DNA of 64,000 nt from Aquihabitans sp. G128 (GCF_019048865.1 NZ_CP077604.1:806001-870000); one strand, 5' to 3'. Positions 17,681 to 26,480 are shown, numbered from the stretch's first letter. Notes: generated from the letters alone by a model not told the origin. A program made the numbers and translations.

Positions 17681-17702
17681 CCGGTGAGACCGACGTCACC
17701 GG
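17681..17702 (+). terminator. Hairpin after the Mce operon
   Basis: CCGGTGA and TCACCGG form a perfect 7-bp stem with an 8-nt loop, 13 nt after the last Mce gene. No U-tract. Confidence 0.45.
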
Positions 17703-17743
17703 CCGCGCCCCGGGGCGGATGCGGAACCTGAGCACGGCGCGCG

Positions 17744-17749
17744 TAGTAT
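17744..17749 (+). promoter_or_regulatory. -10 box of the DUF4193 gene
   Basis: TAGTAT about 58 nt before ATG 17808, the best -10 match in the gap. Unlike most genes here, this one has a real 5' leader and a GAAGGA Shine-Dalgarno sequence. Confidence 0.45.
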
Positions 17750-17807
17750 CCGCCCGCGGCACGCTGAGCCCCGCGCACCACACGAATCCGGCTCGACGAA
17801 GGATGAC

Positions 17808-18332
17808 ATGGCTGACGACGAAGTACTCGACGACGACGCGATCGACGAGGTCGAGGAAGACGAAGAAGACGAGGCGTTCGAGGACGACGAGATCGACGGC
17901 GCCGACGACCTCGAGGACGACGAGGTCGCCGTGGACGTCGATGTCGTCGACGTCGACGCCGTCGACGTGGTGGCCGACGAAGACGAAGAGGATGTCGAGA
18001 CCGAGGCCGAGGCGAAGGCGCGCCGGGCGAAGTCGGGCGACGACGACGAGGACGACGACGACGAGGCCGACCCGGACGACGTCGAGGAGGACCTCGACAC
18101 CATCCTGCGCGACCGCATCGCGGCCGGCGCGGACGACGAGGACGAGGACGAGGACGAGATCCCGGTCGATCCGGCCGAGGGGGGTGATCGCGTGGCGCCC
18201 CGCGCCGCCGAGGAGTACTCCTGCCCGGAGTGCTTCCTGCTGGTGCGCCGCAGCCAGTTCAGCACCAAGCGCACGGACTGCCCGGGCGGCCTCGATGGCG
18301 AGGACTGCCCGATGAAGCAACGGTTCGCCTGA
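17808..18332 (+). CDS. DUF4193-family protein with acidic N terminus and Cys4 zinc knuckle
   Basis: A 174-residue protein. About two thirds is extremely acidic Asp/Glu repeat sequence. The C terminus matches DUF4193: DLDTILRDRI, then EEYSCPECFLLVRRSQF and a second cysteine pair in DCPGGLDGEDCPM. The cysteines would bind zinc. The family is widespread in actinobacteria and of unknown role. An AAGGA Shine-Dalgarno sequence precedes ATG 17808. The acidic tract is much longer than in mycobacterial homologues. Confidence 0.8.
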   Translation: MADDEVLDDDAIDEVEEDEEDEAFEDDEIDGADDLEDDEVAVDVDVVDVDAVDVVADEDEEDVETEAEAKARRAKSGDDDEDDDDEADPDDVEEDLDTILRDRIAAGADDEDEDEDEIPVDPAEGGDRVAPRAAEEYSCPECFLLVRRSQFSTKRTDCPGGLDGEDCPMKQRFA

Positions 18333-18368
18333 GGCGGATCCCCGCCCCGCACGCGTGAAGGCCGCACC

Positions 18369-21300
18369 ATGAGCGACGCGGCCTCCGTCGCCTCCCAGCG
18401 GTGCCCGGCCTGCCGGGCGCCGCTGCCTGCCGGCGCCCGCTTCTGCCCCGGCTGCGGCCGGCCGGTCGCGGGCGAGTCGGCCGTCGAGGAGCGCCGGATC
18501 GTCACCGTCGTGTTCGCCGACCTGGAGGGCTTCACCGCCCTCGCCGAGCAGCGGGACCCGGAGTCGGTGAAGGAGCTGCTCGACGGCTGCTTCGGCCGGC
18601 TGGTCCCGGTGATCGACGCCCACGGCGGCCACGTCGACAAGATCATCGGCGACGAGCTCATGGCGGTGTTCGGCGCGCCCACGGCCCACGAGGACGATCC
18701 CGAGCGGGCCGTGCGCGCCGCGCTGGCCCTGGTGCCGGCGCTCGCCGCCGTCGATCCGACCCTGCGGCTCCGGGTGGGCGTCAACACCGGCGAGGTCATG
18801 GCCGGGGCCGTCGGCCCCTCGCTCGGCTACACGGTGACGGGCGACGTCGTGAACACCGCGCACCGGCTCTGCACCGCCGCCGCGCCGGGCGAGGTGCTGG
18901 TGGGGGAGCGCACCCGCCAGGCCACCGTCGACGGCATCGGCTACGAGCTCCGGGGCGACCTCGACCTCAAGGGCAAGGCCGACCGGGTGCGCGCCTGGGT
19001 GGCCGGCGGCACCATCGCCGGCCCGGCCCACCGAGGGCCCGACGGCTCGGTGATGGCGCTGGTGGGTCGGCGCCGGGAGGTGGCCGACCTCCGCGCCACG
19101 GTGACCGCCGCCATGGCCGAGCGCCGCACCGAGGTCCTCACCATCGTGGGCGAGCCGGGCGTCGGCAAGACCCGCCTGGCCATGGAGCTGGCGGTGCTCC
19201 TCGCCGCGAAGCCGGCCACCGCCCAGGTGCTCTGGGTCTCGTGCCCGCCCTACGGGCCGGGCGGGGACCTGGCACCGCTGGCCGACCTGGTCCGGGCGGG
19301 CCTCGGGGTGTCCACCTCGGCCGACCCCGAGGCGCAGGAGGCCCTGCTCGCCGAGCGGGTGCAAGCGCTGGTGGCCACCACCGACGCCGACGCCGGGCTG
19401 CTGCGCGCTCGCCTGGCGCTGCTGCTGGGCCTCGGCCACCAGGCGTCGCGGCCGGTGGAGCCCGAGACCGGCCCGAGCCGCGCCGGCGTGGCCGACCAGC
19501 AGCTCGGCGCGGTGCGGACGGTGCTGCGCCACCTGGCTCGTGCCCGGCCGCTGCTCGTGGTGGTCGACGACATCCACTGGGCCGGGCCGGGCCTGTTGCG
19601 GTTCCTCGCCCAGCTGCCCGAGCAGCTGGCCGACCAGCCCATCGTCGTGCTGGCCCTCGCCCGGGACGACCTGCTGGAGCGGCGTGCGGCGCTGGTCGGC
19701 GCCGGGCCGGGGCGCAGCACCCGCACGCTCGACCCGCTGAGCCGGGAGGCGGCCGGCGAGCTGGTCCGCGCGCTGCTGGTGGGCGCCGGCGGCGATCCGG
19801 CGACGGTCCACATGGGACCCAGCGCGCTGGACCGGCTGGTCACCGCGTCGGGCGGCAACCCGCTCCTGCTGGACCAGCTCGTGCGCTACCTCGTCGAGTC
19901 CGGGGCGTTGGCGGAGCTCGGCGGGCGGTGGCAGTGGACCACCGACGAAGAGGGGAGCGAGGCCAGCCTGCCCGACGGCGTGCGCTCGCTCATCGGCGCA
20001 CGCCTCGACGCGCTGCCCGCCGACGAGCGGGCGGTGGTGGCCACCGCGGCGGTGTTCGGCCGGCGGTTCTGGCGTGAAGCCCTGGTCGACCTCTCGGGGA
20101 CGGCCGAGGTGGACGCCCTGCTGGACCGGCTCGGCGCACGCGGCCTGACCCAGCCGATCGAGGACGACGGCTACGGGGACCACGCCTTCCGCCACGTGCT
20201 GACCCGCGACGTGGCCTACGCCTCGCTGCCCATCGGCGATCGCGCCTTGCGCCACGCCCGCGTGGCCGGGTGGCTGGAGGCCCACGTCGATCCGGCCGCC
20301 TCGCCCGCCGCCCTGGCCCAGCTGGCCCACCACTACGAGCGGGCCGTCGTGCTGGCGCGGTCGGTCGACCACACCGACCCCGGCCTGGCCGGCGCGGCCT
20401 TCGCCGCCCTCGTCCGCGCCGCACGCGACGAGCACTCGCGCGAGGGGCTGCGGCGCGCCGACCACTGGTACCGGCGGGCGCGGGACCTCGGGTCCGCCGA
20501 CCCCGAGGCGGTGGTCCACGCGGTGGCCGAGCACGGCCAGGTGCTGCTCGAGCTGCGCCACCTCGATGCCGCCCAGTCCGCCTTCGAGGAGGTCCAGCGT
20601 CGCGCCGCCGGCCGCCACCCCGAGCTGGAGGCCTCCGCCTCGGCCCACCTCGGTGCCGTGGCCCGCCTCCAGGGCGACGGGGACCTGGCGCGAGACCGGT
20701 TCGAGCAGGCTGCCGAGCAGTGGCGGGCGCTCGGGGACCTGCAGGGCCAGGTCGACGTCCTCCGCCTGCAGGGCTGGAGCGAGATCACCGCCGGGCGGCC
20801 GCGCGCCGCGCCTCCGCGCCTGCAACGAGCGGTGGCCCTCGAGGCGCAGCTCACGGAGCCGCTGCGGCAGGGCGACACCCTCCGCTACCTGGGTTGGTGC
20901 GAGTTCCTGTCGGGCGAGATCGAGGCGGCGCTCGAGCACCTGTGGGCGGCCATGTCGCACTGCCACGACGACGGCGACGTGGGGGCCGTCGGCTGGTGCT
21001 TCGGGCTGCTGGCCCACATCCTCCTGCAGAGCGGCCAGGTCACCCGGTGCCTGGAGGTCGCCCGCAACCTGCGCGCCGTGGCCCGCCGGACCGGCGACCC
21101 GTGGAGCGAGTGGACCTGCGCCAACCTCGAGGCCGCCGCGCTCCTGGCCCTCGGTGAGACCGTCGCCGCCGCGGAGCTGGCCCGCGAGGCCGAGCGGCGG
21201 TTCGACGAGCTCGACGAGCCCTGGGGCCTGGCCCTCTCGCGGGTGGTGCGCGGCCAGGCCGCCCGCATCGTCGGTGACGTCGATGAGGCCCGGGCGGTGC

Positions 21301-21755
21301 TGGTGGAGGCCCTCGCCTCCAGCCGGGCGCTGTCGTACCCGCGCGAGGACGCTCGCCTCCTGGTGGAGCTGGCGCGCGTCGAGCTCGAGGCGGGTCGGCT
21401 CCCCGAGGCCGAGCGGCAGGGCCGGGGTGCCCTGGCCCTGGTGCGGGCCGGGATCGGTGACCACGAGAGCGGCCTGCGCGCCCTCGTGGTCCTCGCCGAG
21501 GCCGAGCGGGAGCGAGGCGCGGCGGACGTCGCCGAGCTGCTCCTGGAGGAGGCGGCGGCCGACCGGGAGCCGGCCGATCGGACCGACGGCTGGCGGGCCG
21601 CGGCGGTGGCCCTGGCCCAGCTCCGGCTGGCCGCCGGCGACGTCGACGGGTGCCGGGAGCTGGTGGCGAGGTGCGAGGACCCACCCACCGAGGAGGTGCG
21701 GGTCCGGGCCGCCATCCGCGCCCTGCGCGCCCGGCTCGGCGACACCCGCTCCTGA
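18369..21755 (+). CDS. Zinc-ribbon class III adenylate cyclase with AAA ATPase and TPR-like region
   Basis: A 1128-residue multidomain signalling protein. Residues 12-29 form a CPAC/CPGC zinc ribbon. A class III cyclase domain follows (about 40-200) with both metal aspartates (VVFADLEGFTAL and IIGDELMAVFGAP) and VVNTAHRLC. Next is an NTPase with Walker A GEPGVGKTRLA and Walker B LLVVVDDIHWA, like LuxR-type/AfsR ATPases. The C-terminal half is Ala/Leu-rich helical repeats. It could make cAMP in response to a ligand sensed by the repeats; the signal is unknown. Nothing in the catalytic site is visibly missing. Confidence 0.85.
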   Translation: MSDAASVASQRCPACRAPLPAGARFCPGCGRPVAGESAVEERRIVTVVFADLEGFTALAEQRDPESVKELLDGCFGRLVPVIDAHGGHVDKIIGDELMAVFGAPTAHEDDPERAVRAALALVPALAAVDPTLRLRVGVNTGEVMAGAVGPSLGYTVTGDVVNTAHRLCTAAAPGEVLVGERTRQATVDGIGYELRGDLDLKGKADRVRAWVAGGTIAGPAHRGPDGSVMALVGRRREVADLRATVTAAMAERRTEVLTIVGEPGVGKTRLAMELAVLLAAKPATAQVLWVSCPPYGPGGDLAPLADLVRAGLGVSTSADPEAQEALLAERVQALVATTDADAGLLRARLALLLGLGHQASRPVEPETGPSRAGVADQQLGAVRTVLRHLARARPLLVVVDDIHWAGPGLLRFLAQLPEQLADQPIVVLALARDDLLERRAALVGAGPGRSTRTLDPLSREAAGELVRALLVGAGGDPATVHMGPSALDRLVTASGGNPLLLDQLVRYLVESGALAELGGRWQWTTDEEGSEASLPDGVRSLIGARLDALPADERAVVATAAVFGRRFWREALVDLSGTAEVDALLDRLGARGLTQPIEDDGYGDHAFRHVLTRDVAYASLPIGDRALRHARVAGWLEAHVDPAASPAALAQLAHHYERAVVLARSVDHTDPGLAGAAFAALVRAARDEHSREGLRRADHWYRRARDLGSADPEAVVHAVAEHGQVLLELRHLDAAQSAFEEVQRRAAGRHPELEASASAHLGAVARLQGDGDLARDRFEQAAEQWRALGDLQGQVDVLRLQGWSEITAGRPRAAPPRLQRAVALEAQLTEPLRQGDTLRYLGWCEFLSGEIEAALEHLWAAMSHCHDDGDVGAVGWCFGLLAHILLQSGQVTRCLEVARNLRAVARRTGDPWSEWTCANLEAAALLALGETVAAAELAREAERRFDELDEPWGLALSRVVRGQAARIVGDVDEARAVLVEALASSRALSYPREDARLLVELARVELEAGRLPEAERQGRGALALVRAGIGDHESGLRALVVLAEAERERGAADVAELLLEEAAADREPADRTDGWRAAAVALAQLRLAAGDVDGCRELVARCEDPPTEEVRVRAAIRALRARLGDTRS

Positions 21756-21805
21756 GGCCCGATCCGATTGGGGGGGCCGCCTCCCAGGTCGGTCAACATG
21801 GACAG

Positions 21806-22339
21806 GTGACCGACGACAAGCGCCCCGTGGACCAGGCCGTCGAGCTGGTGCTCTTCGCCCCGATCGGCTTCGCCCTCGAGGCCCGACGCCTCCTGCCCTC
21901 GTTCGTCGAGCGCGGCAAGCAGCAGGTGGCGATGGCCAAGATGATCGGCCAGTTCGCGGTGAAGCAGGGCCAGACCGAGGGCAAGGCCCGCCTGTCCAAG
22001 GCCCAAGAGCAGGCCGAGGCGATCCTCACCGAGTTCGGCCTCCGGCCCGCCGATGGCGGGGACGAGCCCGACCCCGTTGCGCCGGTCGCCGCAGCCCCCG
22101 CCCCGAGCCCGGCCCCGAAGCCGGCCGCCACGCCCCGGGCGGCCAAGCCCGCCGTGCGGTCGAGCGCCGCCGCCACCGGGCTGGCCATCCCCGACTACGA
22201 CAGCCTGGCCGCCTCGCAGGTCATCCCCCGCCTCGCCGGGCTGGAAGCCGCCGAGCTGGAAGCGGTGCGCAGCTACGAGGCCGGACACCGGGGTCGCAAG
22301 ACCATCCTCGGCAAGGTCGCCCAGCTCCAGGGCGAGTAG
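21806..22339 (+). CDS. Uncharacterised actinobacterial protein, lipid-droplet-associated-like
   Basis: A 177-residue protein starting at GTG 21806. The N-terminal third is an amphipathic helical region (PIGFALEARRLLPSFVERGK) followed by Gln-rich helix; an Ala/Pro linker leads to a conserved C-terminal hairpin (IPDYDSLAASQVIPRLAGL, then YEAGHRGRKTILGKV). The layout resembles actinobacterial proteins named lipid droplet-associated. CAACAT 6 nt upstream may be a weak -10 for a leaderless message. Function unknown. Confidence 0.65.
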   Translation: MTDDKRPVDQAVELVLFAPIGFALEARRLLPSFVERGKQQVAMAKMIGQFAVKQGQTEGKARLSKAQEQAEAILTEFGLRPADGGDEPDPVAPVAAAPAPSPAPKPAATPRAAKPAVRSSAAATGLAIPDYDSLAASQVIPRLAGLEAAELEAVRSYEAGHRGRKTILGKVAQLQGE

Positions 22340-22344
22340 GCGAC

Positions 22345-22917
22345 GTGGAGGGCGCCCGGGCCGCCAGCGCGGCCGATGCCGTGGTGGTCGCCGCGCTGGC
22401 CCGCCAAGGCATCGCCGAGCTGTCGCCGAACCGCGGTGGCTCGCTCTGGAGCCGCCGCGAGGCCCACGCCGAACCGCTCGACGGTGCCATCGCCGCCGCC
22501 GTCTCCGGCGCCGACCCCGACGTCCGCGCCGTGGTCGGCACCGTCGACGACACCATCGTCGGCTACGGGATCATGCACGTCGAGCAGCTCCACGACGGTC
22601 GGCCGCTCGCCGTGGTCACCGACCTCTACGTCGACCCTGGTGCCCGGGCCATCGGCATCGGCGAGGCGATGATGGACCTGTTGATCGCGGACGCCCGAGC
22701 CGTCGGGGCCGTGGGCATCGACGCCATCGCCCTCCCGGGCGATCGCCACACCAAGAACTTCTTCGAGACCTTCGGGCTGACCGCCCGGGCGATCCTGGTG
22801 CACCGCTCCCTGGAGGAGCCGGCGGCGGCCGTGCCCGACCCTGATCGGGTGGTGGCGGAGGCGGCCCTGGCGCAAGCCGCGGTCCCGGGAGCTGATCCCG
22901 GCGGCGAGGTCGGCTGA
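22345..22917 (+). CDS. GNAT-family N-acetyltransferase
   Basis: A 190-residue acetyltransferase. The acetyl-CoA-binding motif A is seen as VVTDLYVDPGARAIGIGEAMM, although the usual R/QxxGxG/A is degenerate (ARAIGIG). A C-terminal NFFETFGL matches motif B (N...Y/F...GF). It starts 5 nt after the previous gene and ends overlapping the NUDIX gene, so the three genes from 21806 form a small operon. The substrate is unknown. Confidence 0.75.
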   Translation: MEGARAASAADAVVVAALARQGIAELSPNRGGSLWSRREAHAEPLDGAIAAAVSGADPDVRAVVGTVDDTIVGYGIMHVEQLHDGRPLAVVTDLYVDPGARAIGIGEAMMDLLIADARAVGAVGIDAIALPGDRHTKNFFETFGLTARAILVHRSLEEPAAAVPDPDRVVAEAALAQAAVPGADPGGEVG

Positions 22918-23330
22918 TGGCCGGGCCCGACCTGGCGGTGGGCGCGGTGGTGGTCGACGACGATCGACTCCTGCTCGTGAAGCGCAGCACGGCGCCGGGG
23001 GCTGGCACCTGGGCGGTGCCGGGCGGCCGCGTCGAGCGGGGCGAGACGCTCGCCGAGGCGGTCACCCGGGAGCTGCGGGAGGAGACCGGCCTCGATGGTG
23101 CGTGCGGAGCCTTCATCGGCCTGACCGAGCTGCTGCCCGAAGCAGAGGACGAGCCCCATGCGGTCATCCTCGACTTCGAGGTGACGCTGTTCGAGGCCGG
23201 GGAGCCGGTGGCCGCCAGCGACGCCACCGAGGCGGCCTGGTTCTTCCTCTCCGACGTCGCCGACCTGCGCCTGGCACCGGGGCTGGCGGAGTTCCTGCAC
23301 GACCACCAGATCATCGCCACCTTCACCTGA
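22917..23330 (+). CDS. NUDIX hydrolase
   Basis: A 137-residue protein with a complete Nudix box GRVERGETLAEAVTRELREE followed by TGLD (about residues 39-61), and the family N-terminal strand VGAVVVDDDRLLLVKR. It hydrolyses a nucleoside diphosphate linked to another moiety; sequence alone does not say which. ATG 22917 overlaps the GNAT stop. A strong bidirectional hairpin follows. Confidence 0.85.
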   Translation: MAGPDLAVGAVVVDDDRLLLVKRSTAPGAGTWAVPGGRVERGETLAEAVTRELREETGLDGACGAFIGLTELLPEAEDEPHAVILDFEVTLFEAGEPVAASDATEAAWFFLSDVADLRLAPGLAEFLHDHQIIATFT

Positions 23331-23344
23331 GCGCCCCTGGGCGC

Positions 23345-23377
23345 CGACGTGCCCCGCTCCGGGAGCGGGGCACGTCG
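23345..23377. terminator. Bidirectional hairpin terminator between convergent genes
   Basis: A perfect 15-bp stem (CGACGTGCCCCGCTC with its complement) around a CGG loop, 14 nt after the NUDIX stop and 32 nt before the end of the convergent crotonase gene. Confidence 0.75.
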
Positions 23378-23409
23378 GGTTCAGCGCAGGTGGGGCGAGG
23401 CCCCCGGGG

Positions 23410-24186
23410 TCACTTGCCCTGCCACTCCGGGGCCCGCTTCTCGATGAAGGCGGTGAGGCCCTCGTTGAAGTCCTCGGTGCCGAACATCTTCATGATGCCC
23501 TCGCCCGAGAGCTTCCAGCCGACGTCGTCGGGCTGGTCGGTGGCCTCGATCACGATCTTGCGGCTCTCCCGGACGGCCAGCGGCGCGGCCTCGGTGATCT
23601 GCTCGGCCAGGGCCAGCGCTCCGGCGAGGGCCTCGCCCTCCTCGGTGAGGGTGTTGACGAGGCCGAAGTGGTAGGCCCGCTCGGCCGGGAAGTCGAGGCG
23701 ACCGGTGAGGGCCAGCTCCATGGCGATGTTGCGGGGGATCTTGCGGGGGAGGCGGAAGAGGCCACCGGCGGCGGCCACCAGGTTGCGCTTGACCTCGGGG
23801 ATGCCGAAGACCGCGGTCTTCGACGCCACCACCATGTCGGCGGCGAGCACCAGCTCGGTGCCGCCCGCGAGGGCCGGACCGTCGACGGCGGCGATCACGG
23901 GCTTGGTGCGCTCCCGCTGCACGAAGCCGCCGAAGCCACCCTTGGCGGTGGACATGCCGCCCGGGTCGGTGGCCATCTGCTTGAGGTCGGCCCCGGCGCA
24001 GAAGATCCAGCCCTTCTCGGTCTGGGCGCCGGTGAGGATGCCGACCCAGGCGGCGTCGTCGGCCTCCAGCTGGTCGATGGCCGCCTCGATGCCCTGGGCG
24101 ACGTCGGTGTTGACCGCGTTGCGGGCCCCGGGCCGGTTGATGGTGATGACGGCAACGTGGCCGCGCAGTTCGTAGTCGACGCTCAT
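23410..24186 (-). CDS. Enoyl-CoA hydratase/isomerase (crotonase) family protein
   Basis: A 258-residue crotonase. Features: VAVITINRPGARNAV at the N terminus, the oxyanion-hole region FCAGADLKQM and the second oxyanion/active loop GPALAGGTELVLAADM. It ends FIEKRAPEWQGK as many fatty-acid or terpenoid-degradation crotonases do. It would hydrate or isomerise an enoyl-CoA. ATG 24186 is preceded by a TAACGT -10 at 7 nt, itself next to a TetR-type palindrome, so it is probably induced by an acyl-CoA or similar ligand. Confidence 0.85.
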   Translation of the reverse strand: MSVDYELRGHVAVITINRPGARNAVNTDVAQGIEAAIDQLEADDAAWVGILTGAQTEKGWIFCAGADLKQMATDPGGMSTAKGGFGGFVQRERTKPVIAAVDGPALAGGTELVLAADMVVASKTAVFGIPEVKRNLVAAAGGLFRLPRKIPRNIAMELALTGRLDFPAERAYHFGLVNTLTEEGEALAGALALAEQITEAAPLAVRESRKIVIEATDQPDDVGWKLSGEGIMKMFGTEDFNEGLTAFIEKRAPEWQGK

Positions 24187-24193
24187 GGCGCGC

Positions 24194-24199
24194 ACGTTA
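24194..24199 (-). promoter_or_regulatory. -10 box of the crotonase gene
   Basis: TAACGT on the minus strand 7 nt before ATG 24186. CTGACT 17 nt further upstream could be the -35. Confidence 0.6.
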
Positions 24200-24202
24200 C
24201 CC

Positions 24203-24226
24203 AAACTTGACCGATCAGTCAGGTTT
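24203..24226. promoter_or_regulatory. TetR-type palindromic operator at the crotonase promoter
   Basis: A 24-bp imperfect palindrome whose halves AAACTTGACCGA and TCAGTCAGGTTT match at 20 of 24 positions. The TTGACnGATCAGTCA-like core is typical of TetR/FadR-like acyl-CoA-responsive sites. It overlaps the -35 region. No TetR gene lies in the window. Confidence 0.65.
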
Positions 24227-24278
24227 GCCGTCGGCGGTGGCTGACGTGAGGGTCACCCAGCGCCGGACCGCCGGTGGA

Positions 24279-24284
24279 TAGCGT
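24279..24284 (+). promoter_or_regulatory. -10 box of the zinc-ribbon gene at 24294
   Basis: TAGCGT 9 nt before ATG 24294; near-leaderless start. Confidence 0.45.
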
Positions 24285-24293
24285 CTCGCGTCG

Positions 24294-24497
24294 ATGAGCG
24301 CCCCGCCGGCCAGCCACCTCCGGTGCCCCTACTGCGAGGCCTACGCCGTCGGTCGCCTGTACCTCGGCTCGGTGCACCTCGACTCCTGCGAGTGCCTCGC
24401 CTGCGGGGCGCGCTGGGACGAAGAGCCTGGCTCCGGCGCGTTCCGAGGCCGGGCCAGCCGTGCCTCGGTGGTGGTGCCCCGGCCCGGTCCGTCCTAG
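24294..24497 (+). CDS. Small zinc-ribbon protein
   Basis: A 67-residue protein with two cysteine pairs, CPYC (residues 11-14) and CLAC (33-36), spaced as in a rubredoxin-like zinc ribbon, then an acidic and Arg-rich tail. No catalytic residues are visible. It is divergent from the crotonase and sits 97 nt beyond its start. Confidence 0.65.
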   Translation: MSAPPASHLRCPYCEAYAVGRLYLGSVHLDSCECLACGARWDEEPGSGAFRGRASRASVVVPRPGPS

Positions 24498-24516
24498 CGA
24501 CGGCCGGGCCGAGACC

Positions 24517-26277
24517 TCACTCGTCGGTGGTGCCCGGCGCCGCGGCGGGCGTCGGCTCGGCCTCGGTCGCCTCGGCGGGGACCTCGGGTGCCGCTGCCTC
24601 TGGCTCGGGCTCGGGCTCGGCGGGGGACTCGGCCTCGGAGGCCGGTGCCTCGGTCGCCGGAGCGGGCGACTCGACCGCGGGCGGCGGTTCGGTCGCGTCG
24701 ACCTCGGGGGTCGGGGCGGCCGGTGCGCCGGCCTCGGCGGCGGGCGTCGCCGCAGCCTCGTCGGTGACCGGGGTCTCGCTCGTCGTGGCCTCGGTGGCAG
24801 CTGCAGCCGCCGACTCGTGCGCCGGAGCGGGCGCGGCATCGGCGGGAGCATCGGCTGCTGGGGCGTCGGTGGTTGGCGCTGCCCCGTCGGTCGGGGCGGC
24901 GGCCGGCTTCGGCGGCTTCGGCGGGCGCGGCGGGCGGCCGCCCCCGGTGGCGGCGCCACCGCCGGTGCCCGGGGCCTTGCGACCACCGCCGGAGCGGGGA
25001 CCGCGACGGCGAGCGTCGGCAGGAGCGGCGATGCCGAAGGCCTCGGCCACCTTCGGCACCCGGCTGGCGACGCGCGTGATGGCGGCCACCAGCTCCTCGC
25101 TGGGGGTCTCCGGCTTGGAGGCGGGGACCACGGTCAGGCGCACCGGCGAGAACGACAGCGCGTCGAGCACGGTGGCCCAGCGATCGCTGACGGTGTCGGC
25201 GGTGAGGGCGGCTGAAGCCGCTTCGGCCAGCTTGGCGGCCAGGTCGGCCGGCAGGGGAGCGCCGGCCTTGGGCGGACGGGAGCTCAGGCGCAGGGCCCGG
25301 ACCACCCGGCCGTCGCCGAGGGTCTCGGCGATCTCGGCCAGCCAGGCGCCCTGCTCGAGGTCGACCCGCAGGGCGAGGCCGTCGCGCAGCTTGGCGGCGA
25401 GCTCACGGGTCTCGTCGTCCTTGGCGGCGGTCTCGGCGGCCACGACGACCGAGCGGAGGTCGCGGAGGTCGAGCTCCTCGAGGTCGGCGACGGCGGCCTC
25501 GGCGCGGTCGCGCCACTCGGCGGCGCGCAGGGCGGGGAGGAGGCGCTCGGCCACGGCGAGCAGCGGTTCGGCCTTGATCTCGGCGCGACCCTCTTCCTTG
25601 GCCTGCTCGTTCATCTTGTCGACGGCCTGGCGGACGGCGGGAACGCCGCCGCGCAGGATCTGCTCGGCGATCACCTGCTCCTCGGGCGCCAGCGCGTCCA
25701 GCGCGACCTTGCGGTGGGCGCGCCCGGGGCGGAGGCGCTTGGCCTTCGGCTTCGCCGGCGGGGCCGGGCGCTCGCGGCGGGGACGATCGGGCCGGTCCCC
25801 GCCGGGCCGGTCGCCACGCGGGGGACGGTCGCCGCGGGGGCCACCCGTGCGATCGCCACCGGGGCCGCCCGAGCGGCCACCGGGACGGCCGTCGCCGCGC
25901 GGGCGATCGCCGTCGCGGCGCGGGCCGCGATCTCGTCGGTCGCCCCGGTCCCCGCGGTCGCCGCGGTCACCACGATCGCCGCGGCCCCGCTTGGCCAGGG
26001 TCTGGGTGACGAGCTCGTCGTCCTTCAGGGTCTTGGCGATGAGCTCGATGCGCTCCGGCTCGCGATGCGACTTGCCCTTGGGCGGGAGCACGGCCAGGAC
26101 GTCGGTCCCGTCCAGGCTGGTCTCCACGTCGGCTCGCAGCTGGTCGCCCACGGCGGCCCCGGCGGGCAGCAGGGCACCATCGAGCACCCCCTTGGGCTGC
26201 TTGGCTCCGGCGGCGCGCCAGGTCCACGACCCGTCGTCGCGGGTGCTGGTGAGCTCGATGTCGATCCTGCGGGACAT
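24517..26277 (-). CDS. Large uncharacterised protein with RGD/RGG-type repeats
   Basis: A 586-residue protein not recognised as a named family. N-terminal (1-75): a basic beta-rich domain (TWRAAGAKQPKG, then DQLRADVETSLDGTDVLAVL). Residues about 95-190: Arg/Gly/Asp repeats (RGDRGDRGDRGDRG, then GGDRTGGPRGDRPPRGDR), like an RGG box that binds RNA. Centre: helical region (KVALDALAPEEQVIAEQIL) through LSFSPVRLTVVPASKPE. The last 150 residues are Ala/Pro/Glu/Thr-rich. RNA- or ribosome-associated function is plausible but inferred only from composition. TAGGTT lies 9 nt upstream. Confidence 0.7.
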   Translation of the reverse strand: MSRRIDIELTSTRDDGSWTWRAAGAKQPKGVLDGALLPAGAAVGDQLRADVETSLDGTDVLAVLPPKGKSHREPERIELIAKTLKDDELVTQTLAKRGRGDRGDRGDRGDRGDRRDRGPRRDGDRPRGDGRPGGRSGGPGGDRTGGPRGDRPPRGDRPGGDRPDRPRRERPAPPAKPKAKRLRPGRAHRKVALDALAPEEQVIAEQILRGGVPAVRQAVDKMNEQAKEEGRAEIKAEPLLAVAERLLPALRAAEWRDRAEAAVADLEELDLRDLRSVVVAAETAAKDDETRELAAKLRDGLALRVDLEQGAWLAEIAETLGDGRVVRALRLSSRPPKAGAPLPADLAAKLAEAASAALTADTVSDRWATVLDALSFSPVRLTVVPASKPETPSEELVAAITRVASRVPKVAEAFGIAAPADARRRGPRSGGGRKAPGTGGGAATGGGRPPRPPKPPKPAAAPTDGAAPTTDAPAADAPADAAPAPAHESAAAAATEATTSETPVTDEAAATPAAEAGAPAAPTPEVDATEPPPAVESPAPATEAPASEAESPAEPEPEPEAAAPEVPAEATEAEPTPAAAPGTTDE

Positions 26278-26286
26278 AGGCGAGCC

Positions 26287-26292
26287 AACCTA
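26287..26292 (-). promoter_or_regulatory. -10 box of the RGD-repeat gene
   Basis: TAGGTT on the minus strand 9 nt before ATG 26277. Confidence 0.45.
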
Positions 26293-26468
26293 CTCGGTCG
26301 GCCACCACCGCCCGTCCGGCGTTGCGGGCCGGGTGGTGGGGGTTTGCGACCGTTTCGGGGCCTGGGACCGCCAGCGGCCGCCCTCGACGCCGACGGTCGG
26401 GGACCCACGCCCGCGCCGCCCCGACGGCCACCCGTCGCGTGGCGGTGGCCGGGCAGGGGAGCGGCCGG

Positions 26469-26474
26469 TACGGT
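26469..26474 (+). promoter_or_regulatory. -10 box, leaderless start of the VanY-type gene
   Basis: TACGGT 6 nt before ATG 26481. Confidence 0.6.
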
Positions 26475-26480
26475 CGGGCG

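Noticed and set aside
17427-21464. A 1345-codon open frame on the minus strand across the cyclase gene, and similar very long minus frames (29897-33388, 39530-42769, 6737-9211).
   Set aside because: They are complements of strongly supported genes in GC-rich DNA, are full of His/Arg/Gly runs, and show no domain motifs or start signals.
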